The translations under genes and the position numbers were made by a program. Of a stretch of DNA of 64,000 nucleotides, positions 7,743 to 17,090 are shown piece by piece (within the stretch, counting starts at the first letter, position 1; every line of letters starts with the position of its first letter). The notes under the pieces were generated by a model that was not told the origin of the DNA, ran no database searches, and was given only the letters and a program-made list of their open reading frames with translations. The stretch is from an uncultured Christensenella sp. (lineage in GTDB: Bacteria; Bacillota; Clostridia; Christensenellales; UBA1750): the NCBI GenBank assembly GCA_905193155.1, contig CAJJNQ010000001.1, positions 1 to 64,000 on the forward strand, written 5' to 3'.

Positions 7743-9203
7743 TTACGGCTTTCTGTAAGCATCGGGGAAGTCCGTGTAGAGCTTTTCCGCACACTCGTCC
7801 AGAAGCGCCTGCGCCTCTTCGCGGGTGATGTTGGGGTTGGCCAGAATCTGCTGGAAGGGCGCCACGATGTAGTCCTTGAGGGAGTTCCACTCGGCACAGA
7901 AGGGTTCGGGTCTGGCAACGGCGTTCAGCGCTGCAAACTCGGTCTTCCAGTGGTCGGGCCAGTTGGTCGCGTAGGAGTACTTCACCTCAACCAGGTCCTG
8001 ACGGGCTGCGGGCTTGGGATCGAGCAGTCCCAGCTCGTTTTCGAGCTGCCACTTCTCGCGCAGGAATTCCTCGTCATAGGACAGCAGGTTCAGAATGTTC
8101 CAGCAGGCGTCCATCTGATCCTTGGTTGCCTGAGGATGCATTGTCCAGGTTTCGCCGCCAGCAAAGGCAACGACGTCCGCTTCGGTCTGGCCGGGGATCG
8201 GAATGACGCCGAAGTTTTCCTGCTTCTCGTCATAGGCAGCCAGCTTCTCCGCGTCCAGCGAGGTGGGCAGACCCCAGCCGTAGCAGGCGTAACCGACCGT
8301 CATGTTGGACATATAGTCGCTGTAGCTTTCGAGCAGGTCGGTCTGGGTGCACTGATACTTGAAGACCAGGTCGTGCATGTACATGATGGCGTCCACGCCC
8401 TTTTCCTGGTTGAAGCCGATGGAGTAGGTGCCGTCGTCGTTGGGGATGACCATTTCGCCGCCCGCGGACCAGACCCACGGGGTCAGCGGCCATGCGCAGT
8501 AATCGGAACCCAGCAGGGTGTAGCCGAATCTCGGCGCGTTCTTATCGGTCAGGCCCTGCGCCAGGGTGCCGAACTCTTCCCAGGTCTTGGGAACGTTGTC
8601 GGTGGAGCCGCCGCCGGCCTCGATCGCGGTCTTGTTGTAGAGCATGCCCATGATGTAGGGCTCATAGGGAACGGCGAACCAGTGACCTTCGTCATTGTGA
8701 AGGGCGTCTTCAATGGAGGGATTGACTTTGCCTTCATTGCGCAGGTCCCAGTTGACGACATAATCGGTGATGTCGGCGATGGTGCCGTTGCGCATGCGGG
8801 TCTGGATGTCAACGAAGGGGAGAGAACCCCAAAGGGTGGGGCCATCGCCGGACATCAGGAGCTTGTCGTACTGCTGACGATAGTCCGTGCCGGGCGCCAT
8901 GCGCGTCCATTCGATGTCATAATCGGGGAACTTGGCTTCCACTTTGCCCTTGATGAACTCAAAGCGCTGCTTGACGATATCGGAATCGTCATCCTGCGGC
9001 AGCATGTAAAGCTTGACTTTGACCTTTTCGCCGGAAGGCTGTTCGGTCTGGGTTTCCTGAGACTCCTCCGGAGCCTTCGTGGTTTCAGCCTCAGGAGCGT
9101 CTCCGCCCGACGGGGGAGGAGTGGTGGTTTTGGCACAGCCGGAGAACAGGGACACGAGCATGACAAGGCCGAGAATCAGAGCAACGAGTCTGGACTTTTT
9201 CAC
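7743..9203 (-). CDS. Extracellular sugar-binding lipoprotein of the ABC transporter
   Basis: A 486-residue solute-binding protein. The N-terminus is a lipoprotein signal (MKKSRLVALILG, then LFSGC with the lipidated cysteine at residue 23), followed by a Pro/Glu/Thr-rich linker to about residue 55 and the family 1 type binding fold. It starts at a GTG (9203) with AAGGAGA upstream. It is the first gene of the minus-strand operon. Ligand unknown; an oligosaccharide yielding uronic or aldonic acids fits the downstream enzymes. Confidence 0.92.
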   Translation of the reverse strand: MKKSRLVALILGLVMLVSLFSGCAKTTTPPPSGGDAPEAETTKAPEESQETQTEQPSGEKVKVKLYMLPQDDDSDIVKQRFEFIKGKVEAKFPDYDIEWTRMAPGTDYRQQYDKLLMSGDGPTLWGSLPFVDIQTRMRNGTIADITDYVVNWDLRNEGKVNPSIEDALHNDEGHWFAVPYEPYIMGMLYNKTAIEAGGGSTDNVPKTWEEFGTLAQGLTDKNAPRFGYTLLGSDYCAWPLTPWVWSAGGEMVIPNDDGTYSIGFNQEKGVDAIMYMHDLVFKYQCTQTDLLESYSDYMSNMTVGYACYGWGLPTSLDAEKLAAYDEKQENFGVIPIPGQTEADVVAFAGGETWTMHPQATKDQMDACWNILNLLSYDEEFLREKWQLENELGLLDPKPAARQDLVEVKYSYATNWPDHWKTEFAALNAVARPEPFCAEWNSLKDYIVAPFQQILANPNITREEAQALLDECAEKLYTDFPDAYRKP

Positions 9204-9635
9204 GTGAACATCTCCTTTTCTTCTTCTGGTCTTAACGCTTCTGTTCCCGGATTCTCCTCCATTCCGGGACCCTGAGCGTCTTCTTGATTTTTATGATAGA
9301 CGCTTTAATTATTTTTAGCAATAATCAAAATTGCGAAATCATCAACGAAATTGATGTGTTTATTTCAAATAAATTCCTATTATTTTGTATATATACAGAT
9401 TTGTAGACACTTTTTCTTAGTCATTCAAATTTATTTGATTCATTCATGATTTTATTTTTTATGCCTTTATTCTATTCCTTTGGAAAACAGATTTTTCACA
9501 GAATGCAAAAAATGTAAATTCTATCTTAATAAAACATTGATTTTCTTAACATTTTGTGATAGAATAAAATACAAAGAGGATTCGTCCTGATTCCCCTGTT
9601 CTTCCTGTCGGTTTGCTTGAACGGAGGTGGAACAC
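9204..9635. promoter_or_regulatory. AT-rich divergent control region between the sugar operon and araC-type gene
   Basis: A 432-bp gene-free stretch, much richer in A/T than its flanks. Minus-strand promoter for the transporter operon: TTGCTA (9316-9321), 17 bp, TATCAT (9293-9298). Plus-strand promoter for the regulator: TTGATT (9537-9542), 17 bp, TAGAAT (9560-9565). Between them are two inverted repeats, CATCAA-N5-TTGATG (9340-9356) and TCAAAT-TT-ATTTGA (9425-9438), possible regulator sites. Confidence 0.65.
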
Positions 9636-10511
9636 ATGAAACTTCATATCCAGCACCGCTTGGCCGAAGCATGTATCTCCTGGGGAGATTATCTGCGGCT
9701 GGGTGCGGTTTCGTTTCTTCAGCTCCAGCAGGAGAGCTATGCCTGTACGCTGGAAGCGCAGCCGGAATATCTGCTGCTCTATGTCAAAGAGGGCACGATG
9801 TATCTGGTGCGCAACCGGGTGGAGGCCATGTACAGCGCAGGTAGCCTGCTTCTGCTCCCGCCGGAAGAGGAATACCGGCTGCATTTTGCCCGGGAAAAGC
9901 AATCCTCCGCCTATTGGCTGAGCTTTTCGGGGTTCAGCATCACCAAACTTCTGGTGGATTCTGGACTGATGAACCAACCCGTGTTTCACACGCCGCCAGA
10001 CTGCGACCTGTCTTATCTTTTCGAAGGCATTCTGCGGCAGTCACTGCCCTCTCCCGCAGACCCGCGCACGGTTTCGCTCAACAGCATGGGGCTGTTCATG
10101 CAGCTGCTGGCGGCGATCGTGCCGCACACTAAACCCGCGCAGCCAAAGCCTACGCCGGAAAAGATCATCGAGTGCGAATGCACCACCAAAGCGCTGGCCT
10201 ACGCCGTGCATCTGATCCAGGATGACATCGCCGCGCCGCTGGACGTGGAGGAGCTGGCGCGCAGCCTGCAAATGAGCACCTCGCATTTCATCCGCACATT
10301 CAAAACACAGGTGGGATACTCCCCGCTGGCGTATCAAACGCGCTTGCGCATCGAGCGTGCCAAAGATCTTTTGCAGGCCACCGATCTGCGCGTGAGCGAA
10401 ATCGCCCAGCGCATCGGCTATCAGAACCCGATGTATTTCTCCTCCACCTTCAAAAAACACACCGGCATGACCCCGCTGGAATACCGGGAGAAGTCCTCGC
10501 TGGCGTCATAA
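9636..10511 (+). CDS. AraC family transcriptional regulator
   Basis: Regulator of 291 residues with an N-terminal cupin-like sensing domain (about 1-150) and a C-terminal double helix-turn-helix (about 185-288: YAVHLIQDDIAAPLDVEELA, then RVSEIAQRIGYQNPMYFSSTFK). The ATG at 9636 lies 8 nt after GGAGG; a GTG at 9627 would overlap the ribosome site. Placed divergently from the sugar operon, it most likely activates that operon when the imported sugar is present. Confidence 0.9.
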   Translation: MKLHIQHRLAEACISWGDYLRLGAVSFLQLQQESYACTLEAQPEYLLLYVKEGTMYLVRNRVEAMYSAGSLLLLPPEEEYRLHFAREKQSSAYWLSFSGFSITKLLVDSGLMNQPVFHTPPDCDLSYLFEGILRQSLPSPADPRTVSLNSMGLFMQLLAAIVPHTKPAQPKPTPEKIIECECTTKALAYAVHLIQDDIAAPLDVEELARSLQMSTSHFIRTFKTQVGYSPLAYQTRLRIERAKDLLQATDLRVSEIAQRIGYQNPMYFSSTFKKHTGMTPLEYREKSSLAS

Positions 10512-10513
10512 AT

Positions 10514-10545
10514 AAAAAAGCTTCGGGAAATTCCGAAGCTTTTTT
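10514..10545 (+). terminator. Rho-independent terminator after the AraC gene
   Basis: GCTTCGG pairs with CCGAAGC, flanked by an A-run before and a T6 run after, directly behind the stop codon. It can work in both directions and may also serve the minus-strand gene that ends at 10548. Confidence 0.9.
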
Positions 10546-10547
10546 GT

Positions 10548-10859
10548 TTATCTAAGAATTTTCATCGTAAATAGCTCTGACCAGAAAACAACGCTCAAAA
10601 GGATTTCCAATCCCACGAATATCAATCCCAAGAACGCAAATATCTTTCCCCTTTCTTTGTTTTTATTGTATTGCCCTAATCCATAAATAGAAAATACCAT
10701 AGCTATTATTTTGATCAGGATGTTGATCATCGATGTCCTCAGTGTGGGTGTTGATAAAACAACACACCCAAGAATCACTGCCGGTATAACAACAGAAAAG
10801 CTGACACTACTCAAGATATTTACTTTGCCGGACTTTGTTGGGACTGACGGACGTTCCAC
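10548..10859 (-). CDS. Small hypothetical membrane protein
   Basis: A 103-residue protein with three predicted membrane segments (about residues 18-36, 44-62 and 73-93) separated by short charged loops such as YNKNKERGK. The start is a GTG at 10859 with only AAAGAGAA as a weak ribosome site, so the real start may be internal. Its base composition is more AT-rich than its neighbours. No function can be assigned. Confidence 0.5.
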   Translation of the reverse strand: MERPSVPTKSGKVNILSSVSFSVVIPAVILGCVVLSTPTLRTSMINILIKIIAMVFSIYGLGQYNKNKERGKIFAFLGLIFVGLEILLSVVFWSELFTMKILR

Positions 10860-11027
10860 TTTCTCTTTTCACCGAACCCGTTTTCATCGCCCTTTCTTGC
10901 ACCCATACAGGTGCAAAGATTTTATTTCAAACGCAGCGCGCCGACCAATATCGAGGCAGGGCAGCGGTTTCCCAGGCGCTGAAAGAGACTCTTCGCGTGA
11001 CCTAGGAAGAAATTCCGGAACAGGGCG
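10860..11027. other. Short non-coding stretch
   Basis: Nothing convincing is seen between the small membrane protein and the GH31 terminator; short reading frames here lack ribosome sites and known motifs. Confidence 0.5.
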
Positions 11028-11057
11028 CAAAAAGGAGTGAATCGCTTGATTCACTCC
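11028..11057 (-). terminator. Terminator of the GH31 gene
   Basis: GGAGTGAATC and GATTCACTCC form a perfect 10-bp stem with a 4-nt loop and T5 on the minus strand, 23 bp after the GH31 stop. Confidence 0.9.
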
Positions 11058-11080
11058 CTTTTTATATGCCTTATGCGATT

Positions 11081-13081
11081 TTACAGTTTGCCGATCCAGT
11101 CGGGATGGCTGCCGTTTTTCAGGAACACGGGGATCTTGTCCAACGGGCAATCGCAGGCGACGATCTGTCCGCCGTCGTAAGCCTTGCCGGTATGGATGTC
11201 CGTCCACTGCGCGCCTGCGGGCAGATAGACCTCGCGCTGCACCGCGCCCTGTTCGCAGACGGGCGCCACCAGCACGTCGCTGCCGAACAGATATTGATCC
11301 TCCAGATCCCAGCAGCGCACATCCTCCGGAAACTCGTAGAACATCGTGCGCATCACGGGCGCGCCGGATTCGTGCGCTTCCTGCATGACCTGGCGGGTAT
11401 AGGGGCGCATCAGCTCACGGAAGTCGATCAGCTTCTTGATGATGCCGTAAGCCGTTTCGCCGAAAGACCAGATCTCGTTGTCCGCGCCGCTGGTCAGCAC
11501 TTCCTGCCCGTTTTTGCGGAAGATGTGCTCATCCGGCACGCGGTTGCCGTGCAGGCGCATCACGGGGCAGAAAGTACCCCACTCGAACCAGCGCACGATC
11601 AGCTCGCGGAAGGTTTCGTCCTTGGGATCGCCGCCCGCAAAGCCGCCGATATCGGTCGTCCACCACGGAATGCCCGCAACGCCCATGTTCAGGCCCGCGC
11701 GCACCTGGCGGCGCAGGGTGTCAAAGTCGGAATGAATGTCGCCGGACCAGACCAGCGCACCATATCTTGCGCTGCCCGCCCAGGCGCAGCGAAGGAGGTT
11801 AACCACCTTTTCCTGCCCTTCGGACTTCTGCCCGTCGTAGAAGGTGCGGGCATAAACCTGCGGGTAGATGTTGCCGGTCTGCGCCACCGTGCCGGAGTGA
11901 TAGCGGTAGTTGTCAAAGTCGTAAGTGCCGTATTCCGGTTCGGCCTCGTCCAGCCAGAATACGCGCACGCCGTTGTCGTAATAGTTCTTCTTGATCTTGC
12001 TCCACAGATATTTGCGCGCGTCGGGATTGGTCGCATCAAAGAACATGACGTCCTCATCCACAAAACGCATCTGGCAATTCATGCCCTTATCGCAGCGGGC
12101 GATGAAGCCTTCCTCGTCCATCTCTTTGAAGTTTTCGCTCTTGAGGGAGATCTGCGGCCAAATCGAGACCATCAGCTCCATGCCCATCGCCTTCAGCTCT
12201 TTGACCAGCGCCTTGGGATCGGGCCAGAATTCCTCATCAAAACGGAAATCGCCCATGTGCGGCCAGTGGAAGAAGTCCACCACGATCACGTCCACGGGGA
12301 TGCCGCGCTTGTGGTATTCGCGCGCGACGGAGAGCAGCTGCTCCTGGTTCCAGTAGCGCAGCTTGCACTGCCAGAAGCCCAGGCCGTATTCCGGCATTTC
12401 GGGCGCATGGCCGACCGCGTCGGCATACTGGCTCTCGATCTGGCGAGGCGTATCGCCGGCGCAGATCCAGTAGTCCATCTGTCTGGTGACGTCCGCCTGC
12501 CACTCCATCAGGTTCTTGCCGAAGTTCGCCCGGCCGATGGCGGGATTATGCCACAGGAAGCCGTAGCCCTTATTGGACAGCACAAACGGCACGCTGGCCT
12601 GCGAGTTGCGGTGTGCCAGTTCAAAGTTGGAATATTTGACATTCAGGATGTCCTGCTGATACTGCCCCATGCCGTAGAGCTTTTCGCTGTCATCGGACTT
12701 AAAGCCCACGGTGAGCTTGTAATCGCCGCCGACGATGGGCTTGAAGAAGCGGGGCTGAATGTTCAGTGCGCCTGTGCCGGGGCGCTCGGCAAGCAATTCT
12801 TCGCCCTTTTGGTTGTAATAGGTGATTTCCAACCGATCCGGCCAATCCATGCGGCGCACGACCGCCTTGATCTTGCCCACGGCAATCGAGGCTTCTCTTT
12901 CGGAAATTTCAATGTCGGACTCGGTCTTTTCCGGATCGAGCAGCGCCCAGGCGGGCAGCTCGGGTTCGCTCATCGGGCGGGAGACGACACGCAGCGCATT
13001 CTTGCCCCACGGCAGCAGCCACAGGTTTTCGCCAAGGAACCGGCACTTCAGCGCGCCCTGATCTTCACGGAACAATGCCAT
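11081..13081 (-). CDS. Glycoside hydrolase family 31 (alpha-xylosidase/alpha-glucosidase-like)
   Basis: Retaining alpha-glycosidase of 666 residues without a signal peptide, so cytoplasmic. N-terminal beta-sandwich to about residue 230, then the catalytic barrel: D378 in FWLDEAEPE is the expected nucleophile and D448 in WSGDIHSDF the acid/base; HGNR lies further on. The catalytic motif resembles alpha-xylosidase-like members more than starch-type enzymes, but GH31 specificity varies widely. It lies downstream of the DUF5107-TPR gene behind a strong terminator. It probably cuts sugars brought in by the nearby ABC importer. Confidence 0.88.
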   Translation of the reverse strand: MALFREDQGALKCRFLGENLWLLPWGKNALRVVSRPMSEPELPAWALLDPEKTESDIEISEREASIAVGKIKAVVRRMDWPDRLEITYYNQKGEELLAERPGTGALNIQPRFFKPIVGGDYKLTVGFKSDDSEKLYGMGQYQQDILNVKYSNFELAHRNSQASVPFVLSNKGYGFLWHNPAIGRANFGKNLMEWQADVTRQMDYWICAGDTPRQIESQYADAVGHAPEMPEYGLGFWQCKLRYWNQEQLLSVAREYHKRGIPVDVIVVDFFHWPHMGDFRFDEEFWPDPKALVKELKAMGMELMVSIWPQISLKSENFKEMDEEGFIARCDKGMNCQMRFVDEDVMFFDATNPDARKYLWSKIKKNYYDNGVRVFWLDEAEPEYGTYDFDNYRYHSGTVAQTGNIYPQVYARTFYDGQKSEGQEKVVNLLRCAWAGSARYGALVWSGDIHSDFDTLRRQVRAGLNMGVAGIPWWTTDIGGFAGGDPKDETFRELIVRWFEWGTFCPVMRLHGNRVPDEHIFRKNGQEVLTSGADNEIWSFGETAYGIIKKLIDFRELMRPYTRQVMQEAHESGAPVMRTMFYEFPEDVRCWDLEDQYLFGSDVLVAPVCEQGAVQREVYLPAGAQWTDIHTGKAYDGGQIVACDCPLDKIPVFLKNGSHPDWIGKL

Positions 13082-13117
13082 GCTTCATCCTACTCCTTTT
13101 TTCATAAAATACGGAAA

Positions 13118-13148
13118 GGGCGCGGACGAACCCTGTTCGTCCGCGCCC
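13118..13148 (-). terminator. Terminator between the DUF5107-TPR and GH31 genes
   Basis: A perfect 13-bp GC-rich stem (GGGCGCGGACGAA with its complement, 5-nt loop) 15 bp after the DUF5107 stop, followed on the minus strand by TTTCCGTATTTT. Confidence 0.8.
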
Positions 13149-13162
13149 AGACGCATCCGTTC

Positions 13163-16100
13163 TTACAACACGAATTCGACCCAAACCGCGTCAAATCCTG
13201 CTTCTTTCATCTTCAATGCCATTTCGGCCGCCTGCGCATCCTTGCCCATGCCTTTGAGCGCCAGCGCCAGCGCCGTCATGCCGCGGGATTTCAGAATCGC
13301 CTCGTGCGTTGCAGCAAAGGGTGCCGGCGTCGGGAAGCCGTCGAAAAAGGCAAGCTGCGTGCGGGCGCACTGTTCGCGTCCATGCGCTTCCATGGCGCGG
13401 AGCAGCTTTGCCGCCTCTTCATCGCGTCCCAGCGCACGCAGTGCCTGTGCACGGTAGAAATCGGACTCGGCAAAGTCGCCGCTCTGCACAGCCGCTTCGC
13501 GCAGCCATTCCATGCGCGCCTTTTCGTCGCCCAGCGCACGATAGGCCTCGGCGATGTACCAGCAGATATGCGCCTGACGCGGCCCGAACCTGCGGCCCTC
13601 ATGGTAGTTCTCGGGATATTCCATCGCGCGCTTGAACAGCTCCAGCGCCTGAACGCCGTCGCCCTTTTCCAACGCGCGCCGTCCCAAGGTCAGGTAAGTA
13701 TAGGCGTGTTCACGCGGCAGCACACCCTCACCGCCTTCGTAGGTGTAGAAGCGATGGCTGCCGAGCAGCGCCTGCGCGTCCTCCAGCCTGCCCGCTTCGT
13801 TGAGCAGTGAGATGTACAGCAGCGTCATGTCTTCACGGGTTTCAATCAATTCACGGTGCTTTTCGAGCAGCATCAGGCAGTCCTGTGCGCTGCGGCCCAT
13901 CGCGCGATACAGGCAGCACAGCTCATAGAGCATTCTCGGCGTGCCGGTCAGCGCAAAGGCAGTTTCCATCTGCTTCAGCGCCCCCGCGTTGTCTCCGAAT
14001 TTTTCGGAAAGCGCCAGCGCCGCGCAGCGGTGCGCCGCCCCGAAATCAGGCTTTCTGCGGATGCTTTCGAGCCACTTTTCCAGCGCCTTTTCGCCGTTAT
14101 AGCGCGCGTAGTGCATGCAGCCCAGCAGATAGGGCGCAGCCGCGTTGGCTTCGTCCGCCGCTTCGAGCTTTTCCAGAACGGTAAAGTCCATCTCCCGGTT
14201 GGGGAACACCTCGTCAAAGGGCGCTTTGCGCGCTTCCTCCAACCACTTTTCGTCCTCCGTGGCGGCATAGGCATACGCGCAGCGCATCACGGTCCTCTGC
14301 CCGCAGAGTTCCAGTGCGCGCAGCGCCAGGTCCTTCATACCGGCGCGCAGGAAAAGCTCCGCCGCGTCGATGCCGGTGACGACCTTGACAAAAGGCGCGG
14401 TGCGTCCGGTCAGCACAGCGGCGTAGGGATCGAGCGGGTCAAATTCCAGCGAACGGCGGCAGATTTCTTCCGCTTCTTCGAGCTTTCCTGCCTTTTGCAG
14501 CAGCGCAGCTTTCAGCGCTCTTGTCTTGAGCGAACGGGCGTTGACGGCCAGCGCTTCGTCCAGGTCGGCCATCGCCGCGCCGTATTCGCCCGCCGCGCAC
14601 TCGATCTCGGCGCAGACTTCCAGTGCGGCAGCCTTCCACTGGATGTTCCAGGCGGCGCGCTTGAGCATCCGCAGCGCCTTCTCATTGCGTCCCAGCTGGC
14701 GCAGCACGATGCCCAGCTGATACAATCCTTCACCGTCATACGGGTTGGGATTGTGCATCGTCAGGCGGTCCACCGCACGTTCGAGATAGGAAATCGCCTC
14801 GTCATAGCGGCCCCTGCGGTAAAGCACCACGCCGTAGGCCACGTTGCAGCGGATATCGTCCGGATCGCGGCGCAGCGCTTCGAGATAATAGGGATCGGGG
14901 TCCATGGTGGGATGTTTGTACTGCTCCAGATGCAGCCCCGTCAGCCACAGCTCTTCATTGGTTTCGATCTGCGCAGGCGTTTTCATGTCCGGACGCGCAT
15001 CGGGAACCTTCTTGCCATCGAAGAACATCGGCTTTTTATACCATTCAATCAACAGCTTTCCGTTTTCGTCCAACACCTCGGCGTGCAGATCGTCCGCCTT
15101 GTGCTTCACCGCCACGGCATAGCACTGCTCCGGGCGGACATTCTCAAATTTCTGCTCGGCCACGACCATTTCACCATAGGTGACGCGGAGGATCGCGCTG
15201 CTGTGCGGCGCGGTGACGTTGAAGGCCACACGCTCATCGGTGACGGAGACCGCCGCTTCCTGATTGGCGTTCTTGAGCTGCTCCAGCCCGCAGAGCGAAT
15301 ACCAGCGCTGCTCAAAGGTCTTGGTTTCATACGGCAGCAGGAACGCAAAGTCCGGCTGGTTGTCGGAATAGCAGGAGGTCATAATTTCGAGGTACTCGCC
15401 GTCCTCGTCTGTCAGGTTCTTCTGCCACACGCCGCCGTGCTCCGCACGGCCCCAGGTGAAGAACTTCTTGCCGGGGGAGACATATTTATCCGCGACATGG
15501 ACGGTGCCCATGCTCTTTCCATCGTCATAGCCCGCCATAAAGTCATAATCCGAATCAAAGATGAAGAAAGACGAACCCATCCGCAGGTTCTTGAACCAGC
15601 GGATATCCACGCCGTCGCCGAAGTCCGCGCCGCCGAACATTCCCTTGACCACGGGGAAGGGCGAAACGGTGGTCTTGTTGTGGAAGGTGATGTAATCGAT
15701 ATCCGGCGGGAACATCAGCCGATAATTATCGTTGGCATGCACCGCGAGGTTTGCCCACCAATGGAAGGTCTGGGTCTGCGCGGTGGTGTTGTAGAGCTTA
15801 ACGCGCGCGGCGATATAGGCTCTGTCCGGCCAAATGGTCACGCCCACGGTGCCCTTAATACCGTACATACTCTCGATCTCGCCCACCCAGGCGGTCTTCT
15901 CTCCGTTAGGGCCCTCCTCGATCGTGCATTCGACGGGCATGAAGGTGGTGGGGCGGTGGTGCTGCGGATAGTTAAATTCGATGCCGCCGGACACCCACAC
16001 GCCGCACAGGCCGATCAGCGCGGGCTTGATGACGTTGTTCTTATAGACGAAGTTGTAATCATTGACCTTGTCGTACCCCTCGTAGATGCGGCCGCCTAAT

Positions 16101-16321
16101 TCGGGCAGCACCGTTACGCGGATGAAGTCGTTTTCCAGCCGGATCGCGTCGTAAGCCTTGTCCTCCTTGACCATGGTCAGCTTGTCGCTCATCCGATAGG
16201 GATAGATGTATCCGCGCGTACCCTGATTGATGCGCAGATCCGAAAACAGCGGCAGTTCCTCCGCCGCGCCCTGTCCGTAGGTGGGAATGATGAGTTTTTC
16301 GCGCCGAATGGTAGCTTCCAT
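13163..16321 (-). CDS. DUF5107 domain protein with long tetratricopeptide-repeat C-terminus
   Basis: Cytoplasmic protein of 1052 residues. The N-terminal ~380 residues form a mutarotase-like beta-sandwich of the DUF5107 kind (LPELGGRIYEGYDK, GVWVSGGIEFNYP, HWWANLAVHA, FTWGRAEHGGVWQKN). From about residue 440 to 1040 there are many TPR-like helical hairpins (for example GRYDEAISYLERAV, GRNEKALRMLKRAA). Proteins of this layout are common beside glycosidases in Bacillota and Bacteroidota, but the activity is not known to me; binding or epimerising a sugar is a reasonable guess. It has its own promoter (16373-16401). Confidence 0.82.
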   Translation of the reverse strand: MEATIRREKLIIPTYGQGAAEELPLFSDLRINQGTRGYIYPYRMSDKLTMVKEDKAYDAIRLENDFIRVTVLPELGGRIYEGYDKVNDYNFVYKNNVIKPALIGLCGVWVSGGIEFNYPQHHRPTTFMPVECTIEEGPNGEKTAWVGEIESMYGIKGTVGVTIWPDRAYIAARVKLYNTTAQTQTFHWWANLAVHANDNYRLMFPPDIDYITFHNKTTVSPFPVVKGMFGGADFGDGVDIRWFKNLRMGSSFFIFDSDYDFMAGYDDGKSMGTVHVADKYVSPGKKFFTWGRAEHGGVWQKNLTDEDGEYLEIMTSCYSDNQPDFAFLLPYETKTFEQRWYSLCGLEQLKNANQEAAVSVTDERVAFNVTAPHSSAILRVTYGEMVVAEQKFENVRPEQCYAVAVKHKADDLHAEVLDENGKLLIEWYKKPMFFDGKKVPDARPDMKTPAQIETNEELWLTGLHLEQYKHPTMDPDPYYLEALRRDPDDIRCNVAYGVVLYRRGRYDEAISYLERAVDRLTMHNPNPYDGEGLYQLGIVLRQLGRNEKALRMLKRAAWNIQWKAAALEVCAEIECAAGEYGAAMADLDEALAVNARSLKTRALKAALLQKAGKLEEAEEICRRSLEFDPLDPYAAVLTGRTAPFVKVVTGIDAAELFLRAGMKDLALRALELCGQRTVMRCAYAYAATEDEKWLEEARKAPFDEVFPNREMDFTVLEKLEAADEANAAAPYLLGCMHYARYNGEKALEKWLESIRRKPDFGAAHRCAALALSEKFGDNAGALKQMETAFALTGTPRMLYELCCLYRAMGRSAQDCLMLLEKHRELIETREDMTLLYISLLNEAGRLEDAQALLGSHRFYTYEGGEGVLPREHAYTYLTLGRRALEKGDGVQALELFKRAMEYPENYHEGRRFGPRQAHICWYIAEAYRALGDEKARMEWLREAAVQSGDFAESDFYRAQALRALGRDEEAAKLLRAMEAHGREQCARTQLAFFDGFPTPAPFAATHEAILKSRGMTALALALKGMGKDAQAAEMALKMKEAGFDAVWVEFVL

Positions 16322-16372
16322 GTAAACGCCTCCTGTCTGTGAAGTGGTGGTTTTTTATGTACTTCATTTTTT

Positions 16373-16401
16373 AGGATACCGATGCCCCTGCTTCAAGTCA
16401 A
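16373..16401 (-). promoter_or_regulatory. Promoter of the DUF5107-TPR gene
   Basis: TTGACT (16396-16401), 17 bp, TATCCT (16373-16378) on the minus strand, about 50 bp before the ATG, with AGGAGG just upstream of the start. Confidence 0.65.
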
Positions 16402-16483
16402 TATACGGAATCACGATTTTATCTATAAAATGTGCAGGATTGTCCTGCCTTTTTTCATCTTGTGAAACAGATTTTTCCAACGC

Positions 16484-16520
16484 AAAAAGCGCCCTGGACG
16501 TCGGTTGCGTTCAGAGCGCT
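16484..16520 (-). terminator. Terminator of the nitroreductase gene
   Basis: A 13-bp stem with two G-U pairs (AGCGCCCTGGACG with CGTTCAGAGCGCT) and T5 on the minus strand, 13 bp after the stop codon. Confidence 0.75.
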
Positions 16521-16533
16521 CTTTCAAAACAGC

Positions 16534-17046
16534 TTACAGATAAGAAACGGTTTCACTTAGCGGCTTTCTGGCGAAATGATTGGGCAGAGGCCCTGCGCCC
16601 TCCGCCGCATAGCCGAGATCCAATATCATCAGAATCTCCTCGTTTTCGGGAAGGTTTAGTTCCCTCGCCAGCCGGTCCGGGTCAAAGAAGTTGATCCAGC
16701 AGCTGTCCACGCCCGCATTGGCGGCGGCCAGCAGCAGGTGCGTTGCCACGATGCTCGCATCCTCCGCGCCGGAATCCCGCTTCTCTCCCGGATAGGTAAA
16801 CACGTTGCCGCGGTCATACCTCACAACCAGGCAGGTCGGCGCGCCGTACCGGCAGGGCGTGACGCTGTCGATTTTCGCCAAGCCCTCTTCGGACTGCACC
16901 ACATAGATGTGCTGCTCCTGAAGGTTTTTCGCCGTCGGGGCGAGACGCCCTGCTTGCAGAATCTCCTCCAGCTTCGCGCCGTCCAGCTTGCGCGCGCTGA
17001 ATTTCTTGCAGGAATAGCGGTTTTTGACGACTTCCGAAAACTCCAT
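16534..17046 (-). CDS. Nitroreductase family protein (FMN-dependent)
   Basis: NAD(P)H-dependent flavoprotein of 170 residues. The N-terminus RYSCKKFSARKLDGAKLEEIL is the usual FMN-binding start of the family, and the mid part has LLLAAANAGVDSCWI. It is at the short end for the family, typical of the compact clostridial forms. AAGGAGG lies 8 nt upstream of the ATG. Substrate unknown; electron sink or flavin/quinone reduction are options. Confidence 0.9.
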   Translation of the reverse strand: MEFSEVVKNRYSCKKFSARKLDGAKLEEILQAGRLAPTAKNLQEQHIYVVQSEEGLAKIDSVTPCRYGAPTCLVVRYDRGNVFTYPGEKRDSGAEDASIVATHLLLAAANAGVDSCWINFFDPDRLARELNLPENEEILMILDLGYAAEGAGPLPNHFARKPLSETVSYL

Positions 17047-17090
17047 TGCTCATGCCCTCCTTAAAAAGCCTCATGCTCCTTATTTCCGCC

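Noticed and set aside
11066..13810. A 914-codon plus-strand open frame opposite the GH31 gene
   Set aside because: Low-complexity His/Ala/Val/Gly composition and it runs across the GH31-DUF5107 terminator; the real genes are on the minus strand.
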